DNA of 64,000 nucleotides, taken from NCBI RefSeq assembly GCF_030388665.1, contig NZ_CP128846.1, positions 4,600,501-4,664,500 on the forward strand. Direction: 5' to 3'. This DNA is from Streptomyces flavofungini. Lineage in GTDB: Bacteria > Actinomycetota > Actinomycetes > Streptomycetales > Streptomycetaceae. This document shows, one piece after another, positions 33,676-42,504 of the stretch. The position numbers were made by a program, and so were the translations under genes. The notes below the pieces were generated by a model that made no database searches, was not told the DNA's origin, and saw only the letters and a list, made by a program, of their open reading frames with translations. How positions within the stretch are numbered: the stretch's first letter is position 1; each line of letters starts with the position of its first letter.

Positions 33676-35312
33676 GCGCGGAACGTACCGTCACCTCGTC
33701 GTCCGGACACCCACGGCAGCACGAGCGGCACCGGACCGGGCCGCTCGTCGTCGCTCCCCGGGGAGCACCGGCCGGGCGCGCCGGACGCCGCGGCGGGCAG
33801 CCCGTCCACCGCGGCCGGCGGGCCCTCGCCCCGCTCACCGCCGACGCGCTCGCCGCCGTGACCGCGGCCTTGCTGCTCCCGGACCCGTACCGCTCCCCGG
33901 TCCTGCTCGCCCTGCTCCTCACCGGCGTCCTCGCCCTGAACGCCCAGGGCAGGCTGTACGAGGACACGCTCGCGCCGTCCCTCCTCGACGAACTGCCCGC
34001 GCTCGCCTGGCGGATCGCCCTCGCCTGGTGCGCCGTCGCGACCGTCACCCCCGCGCTGACCCCGGCGCTCGCCCCGGTCCTCCCCCCGATGACCTCGTTC
34101 ACCCCGCTCCCCCCGGCCACCCTGCTCACCGCGGCCGCGCTGCACGGCGTGCTCGGCGCGGGCGGCCGTGCCCTCGCGCACTGGCACCGCAGGTCGGCTG
34201 CCGCGCGCAGGCCCCGCCCCGTCCTGGTGCTCGGCCACGGCGGCCAGGCGCGGAGCGTGGCGGCGGCACTGCTGCGGCGACCGCGGTGCGGGGTGCGGCC
34301 GGTGGGGGTCGTGGGGGAGGCGAGGGAGGCAGGCGAGACAGGCGAGACAAGAGGGACAGGAGGGACAGGGGGGACAGGGGACGGGGAGTACAAGGAGTAC
34401 GCGGTCGCGTACGAGACCGAGCGGGGGGCGGGGGCCGACGGCGGGCACGGCGGCGGGCCCGAGCGGCACGTGGGCGTCGCGCCCGAACTCCCCCTGCTGT
34501 CCTCCGACGACGAACTGCACCGGGCCGTCATCCAGAACGACGTCCGCGCCGTGCTGCTCCTGTCCGGCCGCGCCCCCGCCGACGACGCCCGCGTCACCGC
34601 CCTGCGCGGACTCGGCTGCGAACTGTGGGAGGTCGACCCGCACGGCCCGGCCGTCCTCGCACCCCGCGACCGCGCCCGCCCCCTGTTCGTGGCCGGATTC
34701 CGCTGCCGCCCGCTGGTGGCCGCCGACCGGCCGCGCCCGAGCGCGGGCAAACGGGCGCTCGACATCGTCGTGTCCGGCACCCTGCTCCTGCTCACCGGCC
34801 CGCTACTGCTCGCCTGCGCGCTGGTCCTGCGCGCCACCGAGGGCCCGGGCGTGGTGTTCCGCCAGGAGCGCGTCGGCAAGGACGGGCGGCTGTTCACGCT
34901 CCTGAAGTTCCGCACCCACCGCCCCGCCGACCCCCAGGAGTCGGCCACCCGGTGGAGCGTCGCCGACGAGCACCGCATGAGCCCCTTCTGCCGGTTCCTG
35001 CGCGGCACCTCGCTGGACGAGCTGCCCCAGCTGTGGAACGTGCTGCGCGGCGACATGAGCCTGGTCGGCCCGCGCCCCGAACGGCCCTTCTTCGTCGACC
35101 GGTTCAGCCTGCGGCACCCGCAGTACGCGTACCGCCACCGGATGCAGACCGGCATCACCGGCCTCGCCCAGATCCACGGCCTGCGCGGGGACACCTCCAT
35201 CGAGGACCGGTGCCGCTACGACAACGCGTACATCGACAGCTGGTCGCTCTGGCAGGACCTGTGCATCCTGCTGCGCACGGTCGGGTGCCTGCTGCGCCGC
35301 ACGGGGAGCTGA
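33672..35312 (+). CDS. polyprenyl-phosphate sugar-1-phosphate transferase (WbaP/EpsE-like)
   Basis: A 546-residue initiating transferase. The N terminus has a basic tail and four or five membrane helices (about 50-190). A Rossmann-like segment follows, with VLVLGHGGQA near 192. A bacterial sugar transferase domain lies at about 355-546, with KRALDIVVSG, FRQERVGKDG, DELPQLWNVLRGDMSLVGPRPE and TGITGLAQIHG. It loads the first sugar onto undecaprenyl phosphate. A low-complexity Gly/Thr/Glu insert (about 220-245), encoded by tandem ggcgagaca/gggacaggg units, interrupts the Rossmann part. Confidence 0.9.
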   Translation: MSAERTVTSSSGHPRQHERHRTGPLVVAPRGAPAGRAGRRGGQPVHRGRRALAPLTADALAAVTAALLLPDPYRSPVLLALLLTGVLALNAQGRLYEDTLAPSLLDELPALAWRIALAWCAVATVTPALTPALAPVLPPMTSFTPLPPATLLTAAALHGVLGAGGRALAHWHRRSAAARRPRPVLVLGHGGQARSVAAALLRRPRCGVRPVGVVGEAREAGETGETRGTGGTGGTGDGEYKEYAVAYETERGAGADGGHGGGPERHVGVAPELPLLSSDDELHRAVIQNDVRAVLLLSGRAPADDARVTALRGLGCELWEVDPHGPAVLAPRDRARPLFVAGFRCRPLVAADRPRPSAGKRALDIVVSGTLLLLTGPLLLACALVLRATEGPGVVFRQERVGKDGRLFTLLKFRTHRPADPQESATRWSVADEHRMSPFCRFLRGTSLDELPQLWNVLRGDMSLVGPRPERPFFVDRFSLRHPQYAYRHRMQTGITGLAQIHGLRGDTSIEDRCRYDNAYIDSWSLWQDLCILLRTVGCLLRRTGS

Positions 35313-35316
35313 TCGC

Positions 35317-36864
35317 GTGGACCACGCCCTGCCGCACCCGGCCCCGGCCCCGTCCCCGCCCTCGCGCCCCCAGCCGCGCCCGCGCGCCTCGCTGCCGCCC
35401 GCCCTCCGCCACGCGGCCACCGTCCTGCCCGTCGTCGTGCTCCTGGCCCTGCTCACGCTGCCCGTCCCGGCGGGCGACGACGGCTCCGGGGGCACCCCCG
35501 CCGACGCGTTCTCCGCGCTCGTCGTCGGCTGCGCCCTCGTCCACGTCGTCCGCTCCGCGCGCCGCCCCCTGACCCGCGGCGCCGCCGTGGTGCTCGGCCT
35601 GCCCGTCGTCGGCATCGCCGCGGCCGCGTGCGCCTCCTCGTCGGCGGCGACCGGAGTCACCGGGGCCGCGCGCTACCTCCAGGTCTTCGTCCTGGTCCCC
35701 GCGGCCGTCCTCGTCCTCATCCGGGACGCCCGCCAATTCCGGTTCCTCGCCTGGGCGTTCGTCGGACTCGCGCTCTTCCAGGGCACGGTCGGGGTGCACC
35801 AGAACCTCACCGGGACCGGGGCGTCGTACATGGGCGCGGACATCCGGGCGGTGGGCACGTTCGGGCCGACGGACGTCATGGGGATGGCGACGGTGGTGTC
35901 GTACGGACTGATCGCCGCCCTCGCCCTCGCCTTCCGGCCGCACGCGCCCCGGCAGCGGGCCGCCGCGCTGACCTGCGCGGCGCTGTTGACCGTGCCGCTC
36001 GCGCTGTCGTTCAGCCGCGGCGCGTGGATCGCGACGGTGGCGGCCTGCGGGGTGGTGCTGCTGCTCGCCGGGGTGCGGCACGCGCTGCGGGCCGTGCTCG
36101 TGGCGGTCGCGGCGGGTGTCGTCCTGGTGGCCGGGCTCGGCCTCGGCTCGCAGCTGCTCCAGGACCGGCTGACCAGCATCACCGACGTCACGGACGCCCC
36201 CGACCAGTCGGTCACCGACCGGTACGCGATGTGGGCGGCGTCCGTCGACATGTGGCGGGACCACCCGGTGACCGGCGTCGGCCTCAAGGGCTTCCCCGAA
36301 CACCGCGACAGCCACGCCTCCCTCGCCCTGTCCTCCGGCAGCGACACGGCGGGCGCGGGCAGCGAGTTCCGCCGCCAGCCGCTGCTCTCCCCGCACAACA
36401 TGTACCTCCTCGTCCTCGGCGAGCAGGGCCTCCTCGGCCTCCTCACCCTGGCGGGCAGCTGGCTGGCGCTCCTGGTCTGCGCGGTGCGGGGGTGGGCGCG
36501 GGTCCGGCCCCGGCGCGGCCGGGCGGGGGCCGGGGGCGCGCGCCTCGACTGCGCCCTGGTGGCCTGCGGCCTGCTCGTCTGGCAGCTGGTCGACTTCATG
36601 TACGCCGACATCGGCGGCCCGTCCACGGTGCTCACGGCGGTGGCGCTCGGCGGGTGCGCGTGGTGGGCGCTGCGGGGGCGGGGGGCTGACTCGGGGGGCG
36701 GGAGCGGGAGTTCGGACGGGAGCGGGGGGCCGGACGGGGTCGGGGGATCGCACGGGGTCGGGGGATCGGAGGGGGTCGGGGGATGGGACGGGATCGGGAG
36801 TTCGTACGAGGCCGGGGGGCCGGACGAGGCGGGCGCCGCGCGGGCCGTGGCGGGGGTGCGATGA
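35317..36864 (+). CDS. Wzy/O-antigen ligase-like polymerase
   Basis: A 515-residue protein with 10-12 membrane helices. A large periplasmic-type loop near residues 285-365 has the WaaL/Wzy features GVGLKGFPEHR and SPHNMYLLVLGEQGLLG. It should join repeat units outside the membrane. The last about 55 residues are a Gly/Ser/Asp repeat (GVGGSHGVGGSEGVGG) encoded by a gggggatcg-type minisatellite. That tail is unusual for the family and likely slippage-prone. The GTG has GGGGAG upstream; the stop overlaps the next ATG. Confidence 0.85.
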   Translation: MDHALPHPAPAPSPPSRPQPRPRASLPPALRHAATVLPVVVLLALLTLPVPAGDDGSGGTPADAFSALVVGCALVHVVRSARRPLTRGAAVVLGLPVVGIAAAACASSSAATGVTGAARYLQVFVLVPAAVLVLIRDARQFRFLAWAFVGLALFQGTVGVHQNLTGTGASYMGADIRAVGTFGPTDVMGMATVVSYGLIAALALAFRPHAPRQRAAALTCAALLTVPLALSFSRGAWIATVAACGVVLLLAGVRHALRAVLVAVAAGVVLVAGLGLGSQLLQDRLTSITDVTDAPDQSVTDRYAMWAASVDMWRDHPVTGVGLKGFPEHRDSHASLALSSGSDTAGAGSEFRRQPLLSPHNMYLLVLGEQGLLGLLTLAGSWLALLVCAVRGWARVRPRRGRAGAGGARLDCALVACGLLVWQLVDFMYADIGGPSTVLTAVALGGCAWWALRGRGADSGGGSGSSDGSGGPDGVGGSHGVGGSEGVGGWDGIGSSYEAGGPDEAGAARAVAGVR

Positions 36865-38537
36865 CGACGTTGCCCGGCACGGAGGCGGGGGCGGAGACGG
36901 GGGCCGGGGCGGTCGAGCCGGGCCCCGAGCCTCGTACAGCCGCACCCCCCGCCGCCGACCCCGGCAACGCCTTCCTCGCCAAGGCCGCCGTCGTGACCGC
37001 CGTCCTGACCGTCGCCGGGTCCCTCCTCGGGCTGGTGCGCGATCAGGTGCTGGCGCACTTCTTCGGGGCCGGGAGCGCGACCGACGCGTTCCTGGTGGCC
37101 TGGACCGTGCCGGAGATGGCGGCGACGCTGCTCATCGAGGACGGGCTCGCGTTCTTCCTGGTGCCCGCGTTCAGCCTGGCGCTCGCGCGGCGCGCGGCGG
37201 CCGGCGGGGCCGGTCCCGGGCCCGATCCGGTACGCGCCCTGGTCGCCGCTTCCCTGCCGAGAATGACCCTGTGGTTCGTGGGCGGGTGCCTCGCGCTCAT
37301 CGCCGCGGCCCCGCTCCTGGTGGCCGCGCTCGCGCCGGGCCTGCCGGACCCCGGGCTCGCCGTCGACTGCACCCGGCTGACCGCGACCTGTGCCCTGAGC
37401 TTCGGGCTCGCCGGTTACTGCAGCGCCGCCCTCCGCGCCCACCAGCGCTTCGCCGCGCCCGCCGCCGTGTACGTGGTCTACAACACCGTCATCATCGCCG
37501 CCCTGTTCCTGCTGGCCGCGCCGCTCGGCGTGCGCGCGGCCGCGACGGGGGTGGCGCTCGGCGGCGTCCTGATGGTCGTCGTACAGGCGCCTTTCCTGTG
37601 GCGGGAGTTGCGGCTGCGGGGCGGGGCTGCGGGGCGGGTCCCGCGGGGGGAGCAGGCCGTACGTCTGGAGACGGCCGTCATCTGGACCGTGCTGCTGTTC
37701 GCGCTGTGCCGTCAGTCGCAGGTGCTCATCGAGCGCTTCCTCGCGTCCTCGCTGCCCGCGGGGGCGATCTCGCACCTGAACTACGCGCAGAAGGTCGCGC
37801 AGATGCCGATGGTCCTGTCGCTGATGCTGTGCACGGTCACCTTCCCCGTGGTCGCGCGGGCCCTGGCCGCGGGCGAGACGGAGCGGGCGCGGGACCGGGT
37901 CGAGCGGGACCTGGTGCTCGCCGGGTGCGTGGTGCTCTACGGCGCCGCGGCGATCGTCGCCGTCGCGCCCGACCTGGTCCACCTCCTCTTCCAGCGCGGC
38001 GCGTTCACGGCGGCGGACACCGAGGCGACGGCCGCCGTCATGCGGGTGTACGCCCTCGGCCTGCTCGGCCACACGCTGGTGGGCGCCCTCGCCCGCGCCC
38101 ACTTCTCCGTCGGCAGGGCCACCTGGGCGCCGCTGGCCGCGATGGGCATCGGCCTCCTCACGACGGCCGGGATCGGCTTCCTGACCGTGGGCACGTGGGG
38201 CGTGTACGGCATCGCGGGCGCCAACGCGGCCGGGATCTGCGTCACGGCGGTGCTCCTGCTGCACGCACTCGGCCCGCGCGCCCTCCCCCTGCGCACCCGC
38301 GCCGTCGCCGCCCAACTGGGCCGACTCACCCTCGCGGCCGCGTCCTCGGCGGCCCTGGGTGCCTGGTGCGCCCACCACGTCGGCCCGCCGGTGGCCGCGG
38401 TGGTGACGGGCGGCCTGGTGGTGGGGGTGTCGTTCCTGGCGGTCGGGTGGGGGCTCCGCGTACCGGCTCTGCGCGCCGCGACCGCGCGCCTCAGCACCCC
38501 CTGCTCCGCCACACGAAAGCGACGCCATGACAGCTGA
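36861..38537 (+). CDS. MurJ/MviN-type lipid-linked oligosaccharide flippase
   Basis: A 558-residue protein of the MOP flippase superfamily with about 14 membrane helices. N-terminal landmarks are AKAAVVTAVLTVAGSLLGLVRDQVLAHFFGAGSATDAFLVAWT; later ones are LNYAQKVAQMPM and LFQRGAFTAADT. In this operon it most likely acts as the Wzx-like flippase for the exopolysaccharide repeat unit, taking the place of a typical Wzx. It starts in an ATGA overlap with the polymerase and overlaps the next gene by 11 bases. Confidence 0.87.
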   Translation: MTTLPGTEAGAETGAGAVEPGPEPRTAAPPAADPGNAFLAKAAVVTAVLTVAGSLLGLVRDQVLAHFFGAGSATDAFLVAWTVPEMAATLLIEDGLAFFLVPAFSLALARRAAAGGAGPGPDPVRALVAASLPRMTLWFVGGCLALIAAAPLLVAALAPGLPDPGLAVDCTRLTATCALSFGLAGYCSAALRAHQRFAAPAAVYVVYNTVIIAALFLLAAPLGVRAAATGVALGGVLMVVVQAPFLWRELRLRGGAAGRVPRGEQAVRLETAVIWTVLLFALCRQSQVLIERFLASSLPAGAISHLNYAQKVAQMPMVLSLMLCTVTFPVVARALAAGETERARDRVERDLVLAGCVVLYGAAAIVAVAPDLVHLLFQRGAFTAADTEATAAVMRVYALGLLGHTLVGALARAHFSVGRATWAPLAAMGIGLLTTAGIGFLTVGTWGVYGIAGANAAGICVTAVLLLHALGPRALPLRTRAVAAQLGRLTLAAASSAALGAWCAHHVGPPVAAVVTGGLVVGVSFLAVGWGLRVPALRAATARLSTPCSATRKRRHDS

Positions 38538-39372
38538 CCCCACACGCTCCGGGAGACCCGCTCACCCCACTGACCGGACGCCGTCCGGGGAGTCCACCCC
38601 ACCCCCAAGGGCCCCCGCACACCGCCCGACGCGCTCCGCGCCCTGGATCGCCATGTACCACTCCGTGGCCGACTCCACCGACGACCCGTACAACATCACC
38701 GTCTCCCCCGACCGCCTCGACGCCCAGTTGGCCTGGCTGGCCCACCGCGGTCTGCGCGGCGTCTCGATGGAGCGCCTCCTGGAGGCGTGCCGCCACGGGC
38801 GGGGGCACGGCCTCGTGGGGCTCACCTTCGACGACGGCTACGCCGACTTCCTCGACCACGCCGTGCCCCTGCTGCACCGCCACGACTGCACCGCCACCGT
38901 CTTCGTCCTGCCGGGCAGGCTCGGCGGCGACAACGCCTGGGACCCGCTGGGCCCGCGCAAGCCCCTCCTCGACGCCGACGGCATCAGGGCCGCCGCGGAG
39001 CAGGGCATGGAGGTCGCCTCGCACAGCCTGACGCACGTCGACCTCACCCGGGCCGACGACCGCGCCCTGCGCCGCGAGGTCGCGGACAGCCGGTCCGTCC
39101 TGGCCGACCTGACGGGCCGCGACGTACGGGGATTCTGCTATCCGTACGGCTACGCGGACCCCCGCGTCCTGAGCGCCGTGCGCGCCGCCGGGTACGCGTA
39201 CGCCTGCGCCATCGCCCCCGGCGACCTCGCCGGACCGCTCGCCCTGCCCCGCGTCCACATCGGGCAGAACGACACCGCCCTGCGGCTGCGCCTGAAGCAG
39301 GTCACCGGCGGGCCGCGCGGCCGCACCCTGCGCCCGGACCACATCCCGCTCCCGGCGGCGGTGACCACGTGA
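38527..39372 (+). CDS. polysaccharide deacetylase (NodB/CE4)
   Basis: A 281-residue CE4 enzyme. Motifs are MYHSVADS, the catalytic Asp and metal site LTFDDGYADF, the metal-binding HSLTHVDLT and FCYPYGYAD. No signal peptide is visible; the N terminus is Pro/Thr-rich. It should remove N-acetyl groups from amino sugars of the exopolysaccharide or its lipid-linked precursor. It is coupled at both ends (11-base overlap, then GTGA). Confidence 0.9.
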   Translation: MTADPTRSGRPAHPTDRTPSGESTPPPRAPAHRPTRSAPWIAMYHSVADSTDDPYNITVSPDRLDAQLAWLAHRGLRGVSMERLLEACRHGRGHGLVGLTFDDGYADFLDHAVPLLHRHDCTATVFVLPGRLGGDNAWDPLGPRKPLLDADGIRAAAEQGMEVASHSLTHVDLTRADDRALRREVADSRSVLADLTGRDVRGFCYPYGYADPRVLSAVRAAGYAYACAIAPGDLAGPLALPRVHIGQNDTALRLRLKQVTGGPRGRTLRPDHIPLPAAVTT

Positions 39373-40526
39373 GGGTCCTGCACATCATCACCGGGCTCGG
39401 CATGGGCGGCGCCGAGCAGCAACTGCGCCTGCTGCTCCGCCACGTACCGGCCACCTGCGACGTCCTCACCCTCACCAACGCGGGCAGCGTCGCCCGCGGC
39501 ATCACCGCCGACGGCACCCGCGTCACCGACCTCGCCATGGCGGGCAACCGGGACGTGGCCGCGCTGCCCCGCCTGGTCCGCCTGATCCGCGCGGGCCGCT
39601 ACGACGTCGTCCACACCCACCTCTACCGCGCCTGCCTGTACGGGCGGATCGCGGCCCGGGTCGCCGGGGTGCGCGCCATCGTGGCCACCGAACACTCCCT
39701 GGGCGACTCGCAGATGGAGGGGCGCCCGCTGACGTCCGGCGTGCGCGCGCTGTACCTCGCCGGGGAGCGGCTCGGCCGGATGACCGTCGCCGTGTCCCCG
39801 GCCGTCGGCGCCCGCCTCAACCGGTGGGGCGTGCCCTGGCAGCGCATCCGGGTGGTGCCCAACGGCATCGACGCCGACCGCTTCCGCTTCGACCCGGCCG
39901 CCCGCGCGGCCGCGCGCGAGCGCCTCGGCCTGCCCGCGGACGCGTTCGTCATCGGCGGCGTCGGCCGCCTCACCGAGGGCAAGCGCTTCGACGTCCTGCT
40001 GCGGGCGGCCGCCCAACTCCCGTCCGACGTACGGGTCCTGCTCGTCGGATCCGGCCCGCAGGAAGCGGAGCTGCGCCGTCTCGCCGGGCGGCTCGGCCTC
40101 GCGGAGCGGGTGCGGTTCGCGGGCGAGACCGGGCACGAGGACAGTGGTGACGGCGGCGCGGAGCACGCGGCCACGCAACTGCCGTCGCTGCTCTCGGCCA
40201 TGGACACGCTGGCGTCCCCGTCCCCGGAGGAGGCCTTCGGCCTCGCCCTCGTGGAGGGCCTGGCCAGCGGCCTTCCCGTCCTGTACGCGTCCTGCCCCGC
40301 CATCGAGGGCCTGCCCGCGCACGAGCGCACCAGCTCCGCGTACTGCGCGAGCGACCCCGACTCCTTCGCTCAGGTCCTGTACGGCCTGCGCAGGTCGGGA
40401 CCACCGCCGCAGCGCACGGCTCCCGCCGCGGTGCGGCACTACGACATCACCCGCAGCGCCGGTCGCCTGATGGACGTCTACGCGTCCGTCCTGACCGGCC
40501 CGAACCAGGAGGTGAACTCTCCATGA
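39369..40526 (+). CDS. glycosyltransferase family 4
   Basis: A 385-residue GT-B enzyme beginning VLHIITGLGMGGAEQQLRLL, the classic GT4 N terminus. It has DVVHTHLYRACLYGRIAARV, GVGRLTEGKRFDVLL and SPEEAFGLALVEGLASG. It adds a second sugar in the same pathway as the 32437 enzyme. An acidic insert (EDSGDGGAEHAAT) interrupts the donor domain. It is coupled to both neighbours by GTGA and ATGA overlaps. Confidence 0.92.
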   Translation: MRVLHIITGLGMGGAEQQLRLLLRHVPATCDVLTLTNAGSVARGITADGTRVTDLAMAGNRDVAALPRLVRLIRAGRYDVVHTHLYRACLYGRIAARVAGVRAIVATEHSLGDSQMEGRPLTSGVRALYLAGERLGRMTVAVSPAVGARLNRWGVPWQRIRVVPNGIDADRFRFDPAARAAARERLGLPADAFVIGGVGRLTEGKRFDVLLRAAAQLPSDVRVLLVGSGPQEAELRRLAGRLGLAERVRFAGETGHEDSGDGGAEHAATQLPSLLSAMDTLASPSPEEAFGLALVEGLASGLPVLYASCPAIEGLPAHERTSSAYCASDPDSFAQVLYGLRRSGPPPQRTAPAAVRHYDITRSAGRLMDVYASVLTGPNQEVNSP

Positions 40527-41290
40527 GCGCCCCTTCGAGCGCCCCTTCGGACACGACCACGGCCCGCACCGAGTCGAGCGCCACGTCCGGCAGTACGTCC
40601 GCCAGTACGTCCGGCAACACGTCCGGCGGCACGGGCGGCACCGGTGCCGACACCCCGCCCCCGGCCGGCCTGCGCACCCGCCTCGCTCCCCTGGCCCGCC
40701 TCCCGCGCTGGTCCGTCCTGCCGGCCTGCGCGGCCCTCGGCGCCCTCGCGGGCGGCACGTACGGGCTGCTCCAGACCCCGGAGTACACCGCCACCAGCTA
40801 TGTCGTCGCCGTGCCCGGCGCCAAGGCCGACCCGGCCACCGCCCTCGGCTTCGCGCAGGCCTACGGCAGGGTCGCCACCCAGCTCGCCGTCCTCGGGGAC
40901 GCCCAGGTCGCCGCGGGCATCTCGCCGACCGAACTGCAGGACCGGGTCAAGGTGGCGACCTCGCCCGACGCCCCGATGATCGCGGTGTCCGCGTCGGCCG
41001 ACCGGCCGGGCGACGCCGCCACCCTCGCGAACGCGGTGTCCCGCGCGCTCACCGCGAGCGCCGGCCACACCAAGGACAGCACCCGCGTCAAGCTCCTGCC
41101 GTTCTCCCGCGCCGTCGCGCCCGCCGCGCCCTCCTCGCTGTCCGCCTCGGTGACCGCCCTGGTCGGCCTGTGCGCGGGCGGCCTGCTCGGCGGCCTCGGC
41201 CTCCTGGTGCGACCCCGCGCCGCCGCCGGGGCGCTGCCCGGCGGCGCCGTGCCGGGGCCCGCGTCCGCCGAGGACCGGGGCGGCGCGTGA
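40523..41290 (+). CDS. Wzz/YveK-like chain-length determinant protein
   Basis: A 255-residue protein. A Ser/Thr/Gly-rich cytoplasmic tail (1-50) precedes a first membrane helix near 70-88, an extracellular domain with a YTATSYVVAVPG start, and a second helix near 205-228 preceded by AVAPAAPSSLSA. Wzz-type proteins set polysaccharide chain length. No BY-kinase domain is attached or encoded nearby, so regulation by tyrosine phosphorylation is not evident. Confidence 0.82.
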   Translation: MSAPSSAPSDTTTARTESSATSGSTSASTSGNTSGGTGGTGADTPPPAGLRTRLAPLARLPRWSVLPACAALGALAGGTYGLLQTPEYTATSYVVAVPGAKADPATALGFAQAYGRVATQLAVLGDAQVAAGISPTELQDRVKVATSPDAPMIAVSASADRPGDAATLANAVSRALTASAGHTKDSTRVKLLPFSRAVAPAAPSSLSASVTALVGLCAGGLLGGLGLLVRPRAAAGALPGGAVPGPASAEDRGGA

Positions 41291-42453
41291 CGACGGCGAC
41301 CCGGTCCGGGCTCACCACCGGACTCTGCGTGGACGAGGCCGAGTTCGCTTCCCTGGCCGGGCCCTGGCGGCGGCTCTACGAGAAGTGCGAGGAGGCGACG
41401 CCGTTCCAGAGCCACGCGTGGCTGGCCTCGTGGTGGCAGTCGTACGGCCGTCCCGGGCGGCTGCGGGTGCTCCTGGTGCGCGACGGCGGCGAACTGGTCG
41501 CGGCGGCGCCGCTGATGCGGGTGTACCGGCCCGTCCCCGCGCTGCGGCCGCTCGGCGGCGCCATCTCGGACTTCGCGGACGTCCTGCTCGCCGCCGACTG
41601 CCGCGAGCGCGCGGCGGACGCGCTGGCCGAGGGGTTGCGCGGGCTCGCCCGCGGCGCGCTGATCGACTTCCGCGAGGCCCGGCCCGGCGCCTGTGTCGAG
41701 GGCGTGTACGAGCGCTGGCGCGGCCCACGCCGCGCGCTCACCGACTCCCCCTGCCTCGAACTGCCGCCGCTGCCCGTCGACGAGCTCCTGAAGCGGCTGC
41801 CCACGGCGACGGCCAAGCGCGCCCGCGCCAAACTGCGCAAGCTGACGGCGCTCGGCGTGCAGGCCCGGGTCGTACCCGCCGAGGAGGTGGAGACCTCCCT
41901 CGTCACCCTGCTGCGGCTGCACCAACTCCAGTGGCAGGGGCGCGGGGTGACGCCCGAACACCTCCGGCCGCGCTTCCGCGAGCACCTTCTGCGCTCCGTA
42001 CCCCCCATGGTGGCGGCGGGCGACGCGGTGGTCACGGAGTTCCGCGTGGACGGGGAGGTGCTCGCCACCGACCTCACCCTGCTGTCCGCGCAGCTCGCGG
42101 GCGGCTACCTCTACGGCGTCCATCCGAGTCTGCGCGCGCGCAAGGTCGACGTGGCCACGATGATGCTCGACGCCTGCACCCGGCACACCGCTGGCGCTCA
42201 CCCGCGCACCCTGTCCCTGCTGCGCGGCGACGAACCGTACAAACACCACTGGCGCCCCGACCCGGCCCCCAACCGCCGCTTCCTGCTCGCCGACGCCCGC
42301 ACGGCCCCGTTCCTCGTGGCGGCCGCGGGAGAGGCGGCGGCGCGGGAGTGGGCGCGGGGCGTGCGCCGGGAGCGGAAACTGCGCCGGGAGCGACGGGAGC
42401 GGCAGCAGCGACACACGAGCGCTGAGCGGCCCGGTGGCGGAACTTCCCCGTAA
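41287..42453 (+). CDS. GNAT acetyltransferase-like (BcsL/CelD-type)
   Basis: A 388-residue protein. An opening FQSHAWLASWWQSYG and LRVLLVRDGGELVAAAPL are followed by a second half containing RLHQLQWQGRG, VTEFRVDGEVLATDLTLL and YLYGVHPSLR. This tandem GNAT-fold layout is typical of CelD/BcsL-like enzymes in polysaccharide clusters. The acceptor is unknown; acylation of the exopolysaccharide precursor is inferred from context. The C terminus is an Arg/Glu helix. It ends the operon just inside a terminator hairpin. Confidence 0.85.
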   Translation: MTTATRSGLTTGLCVDEAEFASLAGPWRRLYEKCEEATPFQSHAWLASWWQSYGRPGRLRVLLVRDGGELVAAAPLMRVYRPVPALRPLGGAISDFADVLLAADCRERAADALAEGLRGLARGALIDFREARPGACVEGVYERWRGPRRALTDSPCLELPPLPVDELLKRLPTATAKRARAKLRKLTALGVQARVVPAEEVETSLVTLLRLHQLQWQGRGVTPEHLRPRFREHLLRSVPPMVAAGDAVVTEFRVDGEVLATDLTLLSAQLAGGYLYGVHPSLRARKVDVATMMLDACTRHTAGAHPRTLSLLRGDEPYKHHWRPDPAPNRRFLLADARTAPFLVAAAGEAAAREWARGVRRERKLRRERRERQQRHTSAERPGGGTSP

Positions 42454-42472
42454 AGGTTCCGCCACCGGGCCG
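42427..42472 (+). terminator. exopolysaccharide operon terminator
   Basis: A perfect 17-bp inverted repeat, cggcccggtggcggaac, has a 12-base loop that contains the TAA stop codon of the GNAT gene. It probably also stops the convergent glycosidase transcript. Confidence 0.88.
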
Positions 42473-42504
42473 GGCCCGGTCGCCCCCGCGCCCCGCGCGC
42501 CCCC

